DNA from: Loripinus fragilis
Taxonomy: Eukaryota > Mollusca > Bivalvia > Lucinida > Lucinidae
Reading direction: 5' to 3'
Assembly: GCA_964019695.1 (NCBI GenBank)
Contig: OZ026515.1
Span: forward strand, 144,158,152-144,222,151
DNA length: 64,000 bases
Below are positions 11,601-23,509 of the stretch, one piece after another; positions within the stretch are counted from its first letter, which is position 1, and the number at the start of each line of letters is the position of its first letter. Both the position numbers and the translations under genes were made by a program. Under the pieces are notes generated by a model. The model was not told the origin of the DNA. It saw only the letters and a list, made by a program, of their open reading frames with translations, and searched no databases.

Positions 11601-11879
11601 GATAGGCATCTGCTTTAGATTCTATTGGCACTCTCCCTAAAAATGAGGTACTGCTATACAATGTTCACCTTCTAGACTGTACAAGGGGCTTTTGTACTTT
11701 GTTTATGCCACAGCAAAAAAAACCAGTTCATGATAGAAGTTAAATTTTCTCTTGACTTGGTTGAGATAATGTAATGACACCAGACTGGTAACAGGCAAGG
11801 CTGTGATAAGATATTAGAACTGTCATACCACACATACTTTTACTTGAATGAAACAGTCCAGGATTTAAGATTTTTTTGT

Positions 11880-12053
11880 TTTGTTTTTGTTGGATTTGAT
11901 TCTTTATGTCCCATCAACAATCTTTCAGTTATGTAGGGACGGGTCTTTCTGGGTTGAACCAGTACTAAGTTAGGACACAACGCAGTGACGCCGGTGAGAC
12001 TCGAACCCTCGGTCTCGAGTCAAGCACTCTACCACTGAGCCACTGCGCTCCCC
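11880..12053 (-). mobile_element. tRNA-derived SINE (family 1), reverse orientation
   Basis: Complement of the family 1 consensus: GGGTTGAACCAGTACTAAG, GACGCCGGTGAGACTCGAAC and CACTGAGCCACTGCGCTC can be read on the + strand. The B-box complement is intact. Confidence 0.88.
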
Positions 12054-12284
12054 CTTTTGTTTTGTGACATCTGTTCTGTTGTTTATATAATTATACCTAG
12101 TATACCCAAACTTATATCAGTGTTTGCCAAGAAGTTTTAAAGATTGGGACACTTGTCATGTACCGGGGACACAAGTCATGTCCCATGTCCTTAAAATACT
12201 GTGGGACAAAACCTATCAATTTAGAGGCAAATGTATCACAATTTTGTTATAAAACATTAAGACACAGGCACACATTTCGGCACC

Positions 12285-12975
12285 ATGTATTCTATGGAGC
12301 AGAGTTTTTGAGCGGAGTATTGGAGTGGAGTGGAGTCAGATTTTTGGAGTGGCAAAAGTAGAATGGAGTGCAGTTGTAATGTGTGTATGTGTGTGTTTCT
12401 GATCCATCACTTTTACAAGATTACATAAATCTTGGCCACACACACACACATCACAACTGCACTAGAATACACGCAAAGAGCAAGTACTTTTTTGCCACTC
12501 TAAAATTTGACTCCACTCCAATCCAATACTCCACTTCAAGACTCCACTCCATAGAATAAACAATTTTATGAACAAAGAGCAAGTACTTTTGCCACTCCAA
12601 AGTTGGACTCCACTCCACTAATCCACTCCAAAACTCTGCTCCAAGACTCTACTCCACTCCATAGATTACACTTAATTTGCCCTCATAAATTTGTGTATTC
12701 TATGGAGTGGAGTCTTGGAGTGGAGTCAAATTTTGGAGTGGCAATGCTCATCAAATCGGTTACCCTTGGAGCGTAGTATTGGAGTGAAGTGGAGTCAGAT
12801 TTTGGAGTGGCAAAAGTAGAAATGAGTGCAGTTGTGAGGTGTGTGTGGCCAAGTTTTATGTAATCTTGTAAAGTGATTGATCAGTAACACACACCTGCAC
12901 TTCTTTCTACTTTTGCCACTCCAAAAGCTGACTCCACTCCAATACTCTGCCCCAAGACTCCACTCAATAGAATAC
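12285..12975. repeat. GGAGT-rich cluster in alternating orientation
   Basis: TCTATGGAGTGGAGTCTTGG-like blocks lie on + at about 12290-12370 and 12695-12830, and as complements (GACTCCACTCCA) at 12500-12555, 12595-12670 and 12900-12975. TGTGTG and ACACAC tracts sit between some arms. Confidence 0.8.
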
Positions 12976-14216
12976 ACAGTGCCACAAATTTCTTGGGTAG
13001 GTGTTTGTTGGGAGGGGGGGGGGGTGTAGATTTTTTCCAATTAAAGATTATTTTCTGTCCTTTAACTGCAATAGAGGAGTCAGGGCGAGGGGGTATACAA
13101 TTTACTTGAAATATCTAGCCTCATTTGACTTTATATGGACATGCATCATGGTCTACTGCAAATTTTTGGTTAGGCTTTAAGCCAAATTTAGAGTTAATGG
13201 GTGTGGTTGACCTGAGATTTAGGGGTCCCTTAAGGACAATATGAGAATGTACACAAGCCATTACTCTTCAGGTAAATACCTTACTGACAGCTGATTGCAA
13301 CAGCTGATCACTAGATCTGTCATTTATGGCTGGCCCGTCACCTGAAAACCAAACTATACTAAAAAAAATACACTTTTCTCTGCCTGTTATTAAATAAAAT
13401 GTTGGTTATCAGGCCTGGAATTCACAAAATGCTTGGAATAGCAAACAAGTATCTAAAGCCTTTCTGGCAGAAATTTTAGACTATGGTAGTTACCGTAGTC
13501 TACTCAACAGTGAACTACTTCTTGCAAGTTCTTACTGAGGGGGAATAGTAAAGGCTCTGATCAAACTGCTTGGATGAGCAAGCTGAGATCTTAGTGTCTT
13601 TATCGTTCCAGTTTCTCATGGCGCACACTGTATAGATTTCATCATAGGACGGTCTGCAAAAATGTTTGCCCATGAAATATTTTAGATTTAAAATATGTGG
13701 AAACATCCCTGAATGTGAAAAGTAAAAAAATTGACCTCATTTTGCTTTTCTCAACTTATGACATTATCTATCCAGTCTTATACAATAAACATTGCCTCCT
13801 TTGCAGATTAATAGGTTTGGCATTAACTTCAGCTTTTTTATTGAGTTTTTTATTAGTAAATGGGATGTAGATTTGTCTCTCTTTAAGCTCATTTGTTTAT
13901 TAGCTTACATTATAAAAGGCAGCCTTCATGAGCACGGGGCTGAATATGGATGAAGCCTGTTGGGCCATGCTGTGCTGTCTTTCAAAACTAAATTCGATCT
14001 GTCAGCATTAGGAGGATGACCTTGAAACACTGCATTAATTAGGGACTGACCCAAATGGTGAACCTAGCAAATCTGAACCCTAATGTTTTTTGTGTGTGGG
14101 TGTGGGGGTGCAAAAGTTGCCTGATTTTGAACTTTCAGAACATTTTCTCTGATTGAAGTGTTCAAACCTTGGATTATGTTGTTGTGTATATAATGTAATT
14201 TCCTATCTTGTTTCAG
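12976..14216. other. sequence upstream of the first visible exon
   Basis: Ends in the exon 1 acceptor (polypyrimidine and TTTCAG). It should be intronic relative to an unseen upstream non-coding exon. No promoter motif can be supported. Confidence 0.6.
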
Positions 14217-14302
14217 GCTGTGGACCTAAGACGGGATGAGTGGTGCTGCTCCTCAAGTCAATGGGCCCACCAGCCCTTCTGGAAAATACATTGACAAAAT
14301 AG
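14217..14302 (+). CDS. adducin exon 1 (5' UTR end and start codon)
   Basis: The exon begins after the acceptor TTTCAG and ends at the donor GTAAGT (14303). The first ATG, at 14236, opens the frame MSGAAPQVNGPTSPSGKYID, giving 22 codons plus one base. Bases 14217-14235 are 5' UTR. The acceptor shows that a further upstream non-coding exon must exist; it could not be located. The ATG was chosen because it is the first in the exon and its frame joins exon 2 correctly. The N-terminal segment is poorly conserved in the family, so the start rests on splice logic and frame rather than similarity. Confidence 0.85.
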
Positions 14303-14344
14303 GTAAGTGAAGACATGGTGACCAGGTGAAGCTCTCACATTGAT

Positions 14345-14500
14345 CCAGATAAGGAAATCTTATAAGAGTAAAATTGTAATTATTTTCGAATCCATCAATT
14401 TAAACATGTGTTTTGGGTGAACAAAAGAACTATTTCATTGAGACGGTTCTTTTGAGTTCCCACAATATATGTTTTGGATGAGAAATAAAGAAAATAATTT
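14345..14500. mobile_element. family C palindromic MITE
   Basis: ACATGTGTTTTGGGTGAAC, centre TTTCATTGAGACGGTTCTTT, CACAATATATGTTTTGGATG and GAGAAATAAAGAAAATAATT. It lies 40 bp after the exon 1 donor. Confidence 0.83.
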
Positions 14501-14704
14501 TCACTGTTTTTTGCACTGTTTGCATTTAACCCATAAAAAGGGTGCTAGGCTTATATGGGTTAAACTATATTATTATAATGGGTAAGAAAATTATTACAAT
14601 TTTATGCTCGAACATTTTGCATGAGCTGAACCAATGAACATAAGGCACCGAGAGAAAGAGATACCAGAACGCAGACAAGCCACAGACAAGCCAAGCAAAG
14701 GTAC

Positions 14705-14917
14705 GGGAGCGCAGTGGCTCAGTGGTAGATTGCTTGACTTGAATCCAAGGGGCTGCGGGTTCGAACCTCACCGGTGTCACTGCGTTGTGGTCTTTGAGCA
14801 AGACACATTTATCCTAGCTTAGTACTGGTTCAACCCAGGAAGACATGTCCCTACATAACTGAAAGATTGTTGATGGGACGTAAAGAATCAAATCAAGCAA
14901 ACAACAAACAAACAATC
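14705..14917 (+). mobile_element. tRNA-derived SINE (family 1)
   Basis: GGGAGCGCAGTGGCTCAGTG head, GGGTTCGAACCTCACCGG B-box region, AACAAACAA-rich tail. Flanks AAAGGTAC and AGAGGTAC look like a short target duplication. It lies 400 bp into adducin intron 1. Confidence 0.92.
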
Positions 14918-15793
14918 AGAGGTACATTAAGCAGTTACATGGACATCTGTAACAAAACTAGAACAACACCAAATTCAAACAAGACCTGGCTATCTCTTGA
15001 ATGATGCGGCTTGTTTTATGTAGCAGCACAATTTGTTTGTGTCTATTAATGCAAAGTCACCAACTTATTTGATTTGTTTGGTTTGACACATCAAATCTTA
15101 TAAAAGACAAGTTGAATGATTGTGTTATCGGTTTTCGTATCTCATTAAAGCTGGTTTTGTCCATTTTGGGACAGTTTGTATAAGGTTTCAGAGGTTTTAA
15201 TACCTTTTATACATATTGCGTATAGATTGGTGGCCATTTGTAGAGAACAATGAAACTAGAGGAGCATTTTAAATGTCCTTTGTGTACAATTTGTTGGCTT
15301 GACTAGATATTTTAAGGAACCTGCACAAAGCTTGTATGATTACGTACCAGTACTATTTGCCATAAATATTTGCACAGATGGGCATGATAAAGGTTGCGTA
15401 AAAGATAGCAAAATCTTGATGTTTTCACACCCAAAATGCGATTTTTAAATAATTTTAATGTCCTGTGACGACTAGAAGCTAAACATTTGTGCTCCTGTAT
15501 TATTGAATTTATTAAACTTGTTGCAAAACATAAATGTAAAAAGCTTGGCAAGCCTCACATTTTCAATTTTATCTCTTTAATAAAACATGAGCCTCGTTTC
15601 ACTGCCATTGGTCACCAAAGTTCTGATGTTGTATTTTGGAAGCTTCTATTATAGCAGACACTATTGACGCTGATTTGGAAGACAGTGACCTCAGAAAATC
15701 CAGTTTATTATCTTGAATTTTATACCTACTGCTAAAAAAAGAAGTAGATCTATTGTTTAAAGGTGGTATTGCCTGTAAGATTTTAACCAATAT

Positions 15794-16023
15794 GTGCTAT
15801 GGCATGGGATTTCCAACAATGTGGTATGTGCGACTAGCAAAGCCTCAGATCAGCCTGCGCATACGCACAGTCTGAATAGAGCCTTTGCTAGTCGCTTGCA
15901 TATTCTAGGAGTGTTAATCTACTGACTGAACATCATTTGGAGTTTCTTAGGTTAAAAGGTGGCTGGGTAGGCTCGTCTGAGTCTACACTTGTCAAAATTG
16001 TGGGAAGTCACATGTCATGGCTC
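15794..16023. mobile_element. family A MITE
   Basis: GATTTCCAACAATGTGGTAT at the left and GTCACATGTCATGGCTC at the right. The orientation of the body is opposite to the copy at 5171. Confidence 0.85.
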
Positions 16024-16499
16024 ATAATGATCTTAGGAGAATATGATGATGGGTTTCAAAGTTGTACTTTTCCCTCATTCAAGCTAAGATTTTCAGAGTG
16101 GTGCAATATCCTAAAATAACTCAAATGTTGTTAAATGGACATAAATGACTTCTTATCTCATCTACCACAGCCATGCACATACATGCATACACACCTGCTT
16201 TCTAGAGACATCTTTTATATCCTGTTCATTTAGTAGGTTTTATGTATTTCTGAGTGCAGTCATATAAATCATAGTGTATAAATTGTTAGATAGACAGGGG
16301 GATCATACAATATCATTCGAACAACAAATAATAAAGATATGGGTTTTTGAGGGTTTTCATTCCCCAAATTTGATGGAGAATAGTGCCAAGTAAACCCAAC
16401 ATCCGTTGTACCTGTGTAGTTTAAAATCCTTGCTGAATGAAACTAATAAGTGCACATACTCATAAAAATGGAGACTCTGAGTACTCAGGACTTTAGTAA

Positions 16500-16675
16500 A
16501 GAGAGTGTAACGAAAATTTAATATTCTTATATCTCAACCAAAACATATGTTGTGGGTACTCAAAAGAACCGTCTCAATGAGACAGTTCTTTTGAGCACAC
16601 AAAACATATGTTAAAACTGATGGGTAAGAAAATATTTACATCTTTACGCTGAACATTTTTGTTTATCTAAACCTG
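16500..16675. mobile_element. family C palindromic MITE
   Basis: AACCAAAACATATGTTGTGG, centre AACCGTCTCAATGAGACAGT, ACAAAACATATGTTAAAACT and ATGGGTAAGAAAATATTTAC. Confidence 0.85.
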
Positions 16676-16735
16676 TGGTACTTTATGGAATGCTCACTTT
16701 ATCATCTGTTTTACATGTTCATCAGCTCAATCATA

Positions 16736-16917
16736 TAGGGAGCTCAATGGCTCAGTGGACTAGAGTTGTGGGTTCGATCCTCCACGGCGTCACTGTGTTG
16801 TGTCCTTGAGCAAAACACATTAATCCTTGCATAGTACTACTGGTTCTACCCAGGAATAACCGTTCCAACATAAATGAAAAATTAATGATTGGGACATAAA
16901 GAAACAAATCAAACAAA
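16736..16917 (+). mobile_element. tRNA-derived SINE (family 1), diverged
   Basis: GGGAGCTCAATGGCTCAGTG head, GGGTTCGATCCTCCACGG, CTTGAGCAAAACACATTAAT and a CAAATCAAACAAAA tail. Flanks AGCTCAATCATA and AGCTTTATCATA suggest a 12-bp duplication with two mismatches. The A-box side is shortened. Confidence 0.85.
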
Positions 16918-16960
16918 AGCTTTATCATAGGCGCAGCTCATAGTATATTACGCAGTAATG

Positions 16961-17029
16961 CACATCACGCTAGAGAACCTCTGTACTCGAACAGCGCAGT
17001 CATCGCGTGGTGTTCGCAGTCGACGGGTG
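16961..17029. repeat. inverted partner of 22065-22133
   Basis: GAGAACCTCTGTACTCGAAC AGCGCAGTC is the complement of GACTGCGCTGTTCGAGTACA at 22094. The pair lies 5 kb apart in intron 1. Confidence 0.75.
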
Positions 17030-19327
17030 CACAAAATATACTATTTTGGTATACTTTGATCCATTCTATGAGCAAGTACTTTACAACTTTTAATTTTCAC
17101 GAGATTTTTTTCAATTGGAATGATTGCTTAGGTAGTGTAGTCCATTCTGGCCCAGTAAGAGCCTTTAAATTTTAAAACCAGCAGAGTACCAGTCAGTTTC
17201 TGGCTAGTCAATTGGATTTTATGTACCTGAACTATGTTCAGAGACTTATAAATGTGCTATTAAAGTCATCAATTATCATATTATGTCATCAAATAATGAA
17301 GAATACGTATAAGTGGAGGACTAGAAAGTTTGAAATGTTTCTGTTTATTATTTGCGAAGTGGCAAGCCATTTCCCTTCTGTACGCAAATTTTGAGTAGTC
17401 AAGTGAACTGTCCCATATGTCGAGTGCCTAAATATTTCATTTGTACGCATTCATCAAGCTGTATCTGGACGCAGTCGATGGGAGCACGAGCGGTTTTAAC
17501 AAAGCCATTGCGATTGAACTGCTGTTTATTTGTCTCCAGCGATGCCAAACCGTCTCGGCAACAATTTCAAAGTAATGCCAATACCAAAAACAAGTTGTGG
17601 CACACTCTTATAAACATTGCAAGGTTTGCTACTTAATTTATCACTGCTGTACCATTCATGCGTTTTAGTGCATAAAATAACCAGGGTCACTGGCGAGTGA
17701 TACGTAGATCAAGGTTAAAATTTTACGAATTTATGCGCGTACGAAATAATAAAAATCAATGAAACATGCGATTTATGGCATAGTGCGTACTTGAGGAGTA
17801 TGTCCAGGACAACAATGACACTTCATATATCTCTGCTGCATACTCTACTGCAAATGTGGTGCTAGTCATGGTATGGCGTCACAAATTACAGTGTATGTTC
17901 GAAGACTATGCAAAGGACACTTAATATTAATGTTTTGACGTTCACAGCTGTCAGTGCTTCAGAGACACAATTTAATATGACGTGTTGACAGACGGATGAA
18001 CGGACCAACAAACTGGCGGATGGCTTGAAAATTGGAACGCTTATGAGACCCTTCCTTTGTTTCCCTGAAATAATTGGGCTTGTTTCCCTGTTCCCCAAGA
18101 ATCGAAAATTGTTTTCTTATGTTCCATGTTCCCCAATATTGCCTTTGTACCCTGTTCCACTAAAATGACCTTTGTTCCCTATTCCCCTGGAATAAATGTC
18201 ATTTCCCCTGTTTCCCAAAACCCCTGGGAGGGACTCCATTATGTGGATGTCATATATAGCCATATGCTTACCACGTTGAATAAAAACGAAACCAATAGAT
18301 GGCCGATCTGCGAATAAACGGATGGTCGGACGAAAGCTTGAAATGTCAACCCGATCTGGATCAAACTATTTGACACTAGCGGGAAAGAGTCGATTTTGGT
18401 ATCAGATTGCTCCGGGGGCTTTGAGACCAGGCTTTATGCCCATTCTAGTTTTGCAATCATCTTGATGGGGAAGAGAGAGCTGGTTGCTTTGCTTAGTTTG
18501 TCTTCCTGATGTCTCGTGATGGTTGTGTGGCTCTTCCTCGCGGTGCCATGTTGCGATTGTGGTATTTTCTGATCATACTCACTTACTATTTTTGACAAAA
18601 TTTGGAGCCTGATCTGGATCCAAACTGTTCGAGCATGTATCCAGTAAGCACCTATTATATTAGAGTCCAGGCAACTGGCGTTTCGCTGGCGGGCCGATAG
18701 TGCTCCGTGATGGGATGTTGGCTCGATATAGCTGTAAGCTGGTTATGATGACAAAATAGTATGCGAAAAAAAAAAGAATCAGCATTCAAAATGTTGATAG
18801 TGTGTTTCTGAAAGCATTTTAAAATAAAAATGTCTGACATTGATCATACAAACAGTTTAGACCCAGATCAGGCTCAGCAAAACGTCTGGCAGGACCCGAA
18901 GGAGAAAGGTCCGTAAGATTTAAGAAATGTTTAAGACCAAAAAACGTTACTCGGAGGACAAAAACGTTGCTATATTTGGAACACGTGTTGGGTATATGAC
19001 GTAACTTATGACAGTATTTCTATTTACCCTTTGTACTTTCTCCTAAAAGAGGCACTTTGGGAAACATTGAAGGCCGCGTTGAATTGCCGCAAGAATAATA
19101 CGACTTTTCATCAGGGTCTGCGCACTTTTCAGAGAAAAGGATTACATTTTGGAAATAAACAAAATCACAAAAAAACACTAATCACTATAAAACTTGTCTG
19201 TTTTGTCCTTTAGAAATATTTTTTGCAAACAGTGTATGTAGGCTCAGTCTGATCTGGGTCAATACTGTTTGCCGCTCTACTGACAGCAAAACTATTTAAC
19301 GTGATATGCCCAGCCAGTATCCAATCT

Positions 19328-19397
19328 CGGGCCACTATCGGCCCGCCAGCGAAACGCCGTTCGGATGGCGTTTTGCTTGCGGGCTGATAGTGGCCCG
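19328..19397. repeat. family J palindrome (CGCCAGCGAAAC)
   Basis: CGGGCCACTATCGGCCCGCC and its inverse GCGGGCTGATAGTGGCCCG enclose GAAACGCCGTTCGGATGGCG. Confidence 0.8.
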
Positions 19398-19595
19398 ATT
19401 TTACGTGCTTACTAAGTATCCGCAAGCTAATTACAAATTCTTCTGGCACTAAGACAGCACATGAAATTTCGGACGAACAGCCGAGGTTCATGCGAGCCTG
19501 TGTATCGGAGCATTCGCTGCTCGCATACTCAAAACAGGTATGAAGATGCAATTGTCATCCCAAATACAGGCCTATTCTCATTAGAGAGCTATACA

Positions 19596-20109
19596 CAGTG
19601 TCACCAAACCACGTGGTGTGTGGCGTAAATTTTTGGTACCACCGGCAGCTAAATCATCAACAAGAAGCATCGACTCGGAACTTCAATCAATCGTAAGTAT
19701 TTTATTTTCCAGCCGATTTCAACGACATATAGCCTATTCTAAGGGGAAAAGTGAGTTCTTTACAACGGTGTTAATGGATTTGTCACCAGATTAATACTTT
19801 AGGCCTGAAAACGAGGCAAATGTCCAGAAAATGTGAAAAACACCGTGCAACCACGGCAAGCCAGTCCCAAATATTGCCAAGACATTTGCCTCGTTTTCAG
19901 GCCTAAAGTATTAATCTGGTGACAAATCCATTAACACCGTTGTAAAGAACTCACTTTTCCCCTTAGAATAGGCTATATGTCGTTGAAATCGGCTGGAAAA
20001 TAAAATACTTACGATTGATTGAAGTTCCGAGGCGATGCTTCTTGTTGATGATTTAGCTGCCGGTGGTACCAAAAATTTACGTCACACACCACGTGGTTTG
20101 GTGACACTG
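19596..20109. mobile_element. 514-bp foldback element with 5-bp target-site duplication
   Basis: Arms of 229 bp (19596-19824 and 19881-20109) are near-perfect inverted repeats without visible indels; two mismatches were noted. They are separated by a 56-bp spacer. The ends read CAGTGTCACC and its complement. ATACA occurs directly outside both ends (19591-19595 and 20110-20114), consistent with a 5-bp target-site duplication. No coding capacity. It lies in adducin intron 1. Confidence 0.85.
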
Positions 20110-20605
20110 ATACATGCATGCATTAAATATAACTTCACGCCAAGTTCTCGTGTGCTAACCCATTTATACTGAAAAAGGAAAATAAGTAATGTGTTTTAAA
20201 GTTCATTGTCAAATATTCTTGTTTATTTTATCCTCCGAAAAATTTGGGGAGATATTTGGCGTTGTCCATCCACTGATACATTGCCATGTAACATTATGGG
20301 GATGAAACCGGTTTGGGGGCGAATATTAGATTATGGTGTGGGTAGCTTGGCCTTACGGGGTTGAAAACTATTGTGGGATTAACCCATAATTTTACTACGA
20401 TCACGGACCATTAGGAGCTCCAGAATATAGAATAAGCCGAACTCCCGTAGAGAATAGATCAACAGATCAACATAAGTTCAGATTTAATACATGTATACGA
20501 TTAACAAGAAGCATCCTCTATAAAGTCGCCAGAAATTATCTCAATCCGCCATCACAGATCACATAGCTAGCAACTAGCAACTTCTCATCATAGACTGTGA
20601 CCAAG

Positions 20606-20608
20606 GGT

Positions 20609-20641
<33 letters not shown>

Positions 20642-20811
20642 GGGGTGGGGGGGGGGGGTACTCTTACTTTTTCTTCATACGTAGGATTGGGCCCAGCATC
20701 TACCGTTTGCCGCAAAAAAATATCGGGAATATCAAGCACCCCAAAAAATATTTGAAATTTTTGCCACGCAAGAATATTCTCATTCTGTCCAATTTTGTCG
20801 TGACCCCCCCA

Positions 20812-20842
<31 letters not shown>

Positions 20843-20860
20843 AAAAAAAGAAAAGAAAAA
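20606..20860 (+). repeat. GT/G tract and C/A tract pair
   Basis: GT repeat and about 30 G (20606-20660), then about 24 C and an A-rich tract (20804-20860). The distinctive frames across this region are artefacts. Confidence 0.95.
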
Positions 20861-22064
20861 AAAAGAAAAAAAATTATAATAATATAGTTCAAACATTTAA
20901 ACCAAAAGATGCCCCGAGCCTACGCATGTATCAACAGTACATGTATTAGAGTACCCCCCACACACACACTCACACACACTCCCCTTGTTGACCGTGATCG
21001 CTTTGTGGCTGTAAATTAGCATTGGAATGCCAACAAATTTACCAAAATGTGAAAAATATTTAGTTCAACGCGTGGACTATCTTAGGTCCAGAAGTGAGAT
21101 ACTGGAAAGTAATCCTACAATTATAAAGAGCTCTTGACTTGTCACCCCCGTGTCGAACCGGTGCGAATTGGTCAATACCATGAACGTGAGTTTTGACTGC
21201 CTTGGGAGCTAGTTGATAAGGGCGCCTGACCACAATCTTTATATACAAGTGCCGCCTGCTGATAACCTATTAAACAGTTGGGATCCAGATCAGGTAAAAT
21301 CAGCAGATGACAAAAAGCATAGAAAATATCCCAGCATGTAACGAGTTAAATCCACTGGCCACGAATTTGATTGGAAAATTGAACACGTCTGAATTTGTTA
21401 GTTGCTAAGGTGTCGTTGCGTTGGTCAGGTAAAGACTTTCGACGCATCTAGTTGGACTAGAGGTCCAAATTTTGTTTCAAGTCTTTATCTTCATCCATAC
21501 TTTGTGTATATTAGTAACAAAGGCTAATGCGAGTCTGCACAGGCTTGCCTTGGTTTTTGTTGGTCGAAAATGCAACACGTACCCCAAAACATATGTGCTG
21601 GCTCAAATATAGCATGGACAGCACGCGACATATGCGTACAGTTCTCTTTTATCTAATCCAGACGACTGTGTACAGGAGCACCTGATCATTGGGCCAGAAC
21701 ACCCGATATAGAGAACTGTGCGTACAGTATTAAATACTTATATAACTTCCAAAATGCTCTACCCACAGATTTCAAACTTTTGAACATTAAAGCCATGGTA
21801 TTTAGCGTTTTATCTAAAGTAAGCATAAATTTCAGAATATAAACGAAAAAAACATATCATCCTTTTTTTGGGAGAAAAATCACCTTCTTTGTATTAATAA
21901 GGCGCTGTATTGACTATCGCTTAACTCACACACGTATTATTAGGCAGATACACAGCTGGATATATTAGTGACAATAATCAGCAAAAAATACTCTCAGAGG
22001 TTAATTATTAAAAAATTTATTACTGTTTTTTACAGCAAGGTGCACATAAACACGCAATTTTTCC

Positions 22065-22133
22065 CACCCGACGACTGTGACCACCACGCGACGACTGCGC
22101 TGTTCGAGTACAGAGGTTCTCTAGTGTGCACAT
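22065..22133. repeat. inverted partner of 16961-17029
   Basis: CACCCGACGACTGTGACCAC CACGCGACGACTGCGCTG mirrors the copy at 16961. A further small palindrome with GAGAACTGTGCGTACAG lies at 21655-21727. Confidence 0.7.
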
Positions 22134-22559
22134 GGGTAATGAAAATTGTACAAATTCAAGAGAAATCGCCTTGGTAAATGTGGTTTTCCTTTCCATACTT
22201 CTTTTCTTTGAGAGATGTTCCTATTCTGAAAAGGGATGCAAGTGATGGGAATCCGTGCTAATTCCAGTAGTCACCCTTTGATGTTTGTAACTCTTCAGCG
22301 TTCTGACTACACCCTCGTCAATGGATATAGAATGGATACATGTGAAGTAATGATTTATTTAGCAGGCTCAAGGATATAAGCTAGTTGGAGAATGATTTAA
22401 TGGTGTATGTGTCTGAGTGTGTCCAGTGTATGGAATGTTGAAGGTTTCATTGCTGCTCCATTCTTCCTGTCAGAGTATTAGTGTAATTAGTCTTCGCAGG
22501 TGTGCTAATTAGCACTGTATGTAATATTGAGGGTTGGTCATTAAGTTCCGAGAATTATG

Positions 22560-23060
22560 ATTTGGATTTAATCAATCCTCAGGTAAAATTTTTAGCTCAT
22601 TCTTCTATTTAGTGCCTTTCTTAGAGGTTTATGCTGATCCTTCTTAAACTTTGCTGGCATTTGAAAGCCCAATATGACTTTTCAAAGTTCAAGGTCAAAA
22701 ATACTTTAATTCTGTTAGTTTGGCCAGTAACTCCTTGCGTTTATTGATGGAGGTGGTTCATATTTGGTACAATGATTACATATGGTAAATTAATGGCAAT
22801 GAAGGTTTCAGACTCCTTATATGACCTTGAAGTCAAAGGTCAAGATCAAAAAAATTTAAAAATATGTCTGCAAGCTCCTCTTACATTCCTTGATGGAGGG
22901 TGTTTATAAATTTGGCACAGTGATTCCTTGATGTGTGGATGACAAAACAAAGGTCTCAGATATCCCCTATGACTTTGGAGTCAAAGGTCAAGGTCAAAAA
23001 TATTAGATACTTCAAAAGTCTGGATATATTTACAATAGATATCCCTCATAGACTCAGATC
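22560..23060. mobile_element. element with tandem ~150-bp modules
   Basis: AAAGGTCAAGGTCAAAAATA-type stretches recur at about 22687, 22837 and 22985, with TTGATGGAGG and TTTGGTACAATGATT between them. The left limit is uncertain. Confidence 0.6.
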
Positions 23061-23095
23061 ACGACCCCATTCTAGTTTCATATCCTTACAAGCTA

Positions 23096-23509
23096 CAGGG
23101 TTCGCACAGGCTTGAAAAGTACTTGAATATACAGGACTGTCTTGAAAAGTCCTTGAAAATAAAATTTGCCTTGAAAAGTACTTGAAAACACTAAAAGGCC
23201 TTGAAATGTCCTTGAATTTTCCCATTTACAGGAGGATTCAACAGTGTTTTTAGAGACCTTAATCAGTATAAAATTGTGGTGACAAAATTTGGTGCAGCAT
23301 GTGCTGCACCAAATAAAGGCAGCACAATTTTATACTAATTTTCTTAAACTAATATCTATAGTAATGGCCTCTAGCATTTCCGAAGTAGAATTTTAGCGTG
23401 TAAATCTGTATTTTTCTGAAGTTTTCAGTCCTTGAAAACAGTAGGAAAGTCTTTTAGAAGTCCTTGAAAAGTCCTTGAATTTTACACAATCTTGCCTGTA
23501 TGAACCCTG
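23096..23509. mobile_element. family E element, CTTGAAAAGTCCTTGAA-rich
   Basis: Inverted ends CAGGGTTCGCACAGG and CTGTATGAACCCTG. Many copies of CTTGAAAAGTCCTTGAA inside. No coding capacity. Flanks AGCTA and TGCTA may be a diverged 5-bp duplication. Confidence 0.8.

Noticed and set aside
17352..17636. 94-codon frame as a gene
   Set aside because: No recognisable domain or splice support; left as unexplained intronic sequence.
20536..20949. Frames of 112 and 118 codons
   Set aside because: They run through G, C and A homopolymers and are glycine, proline, lysine or phenylalanine runs.
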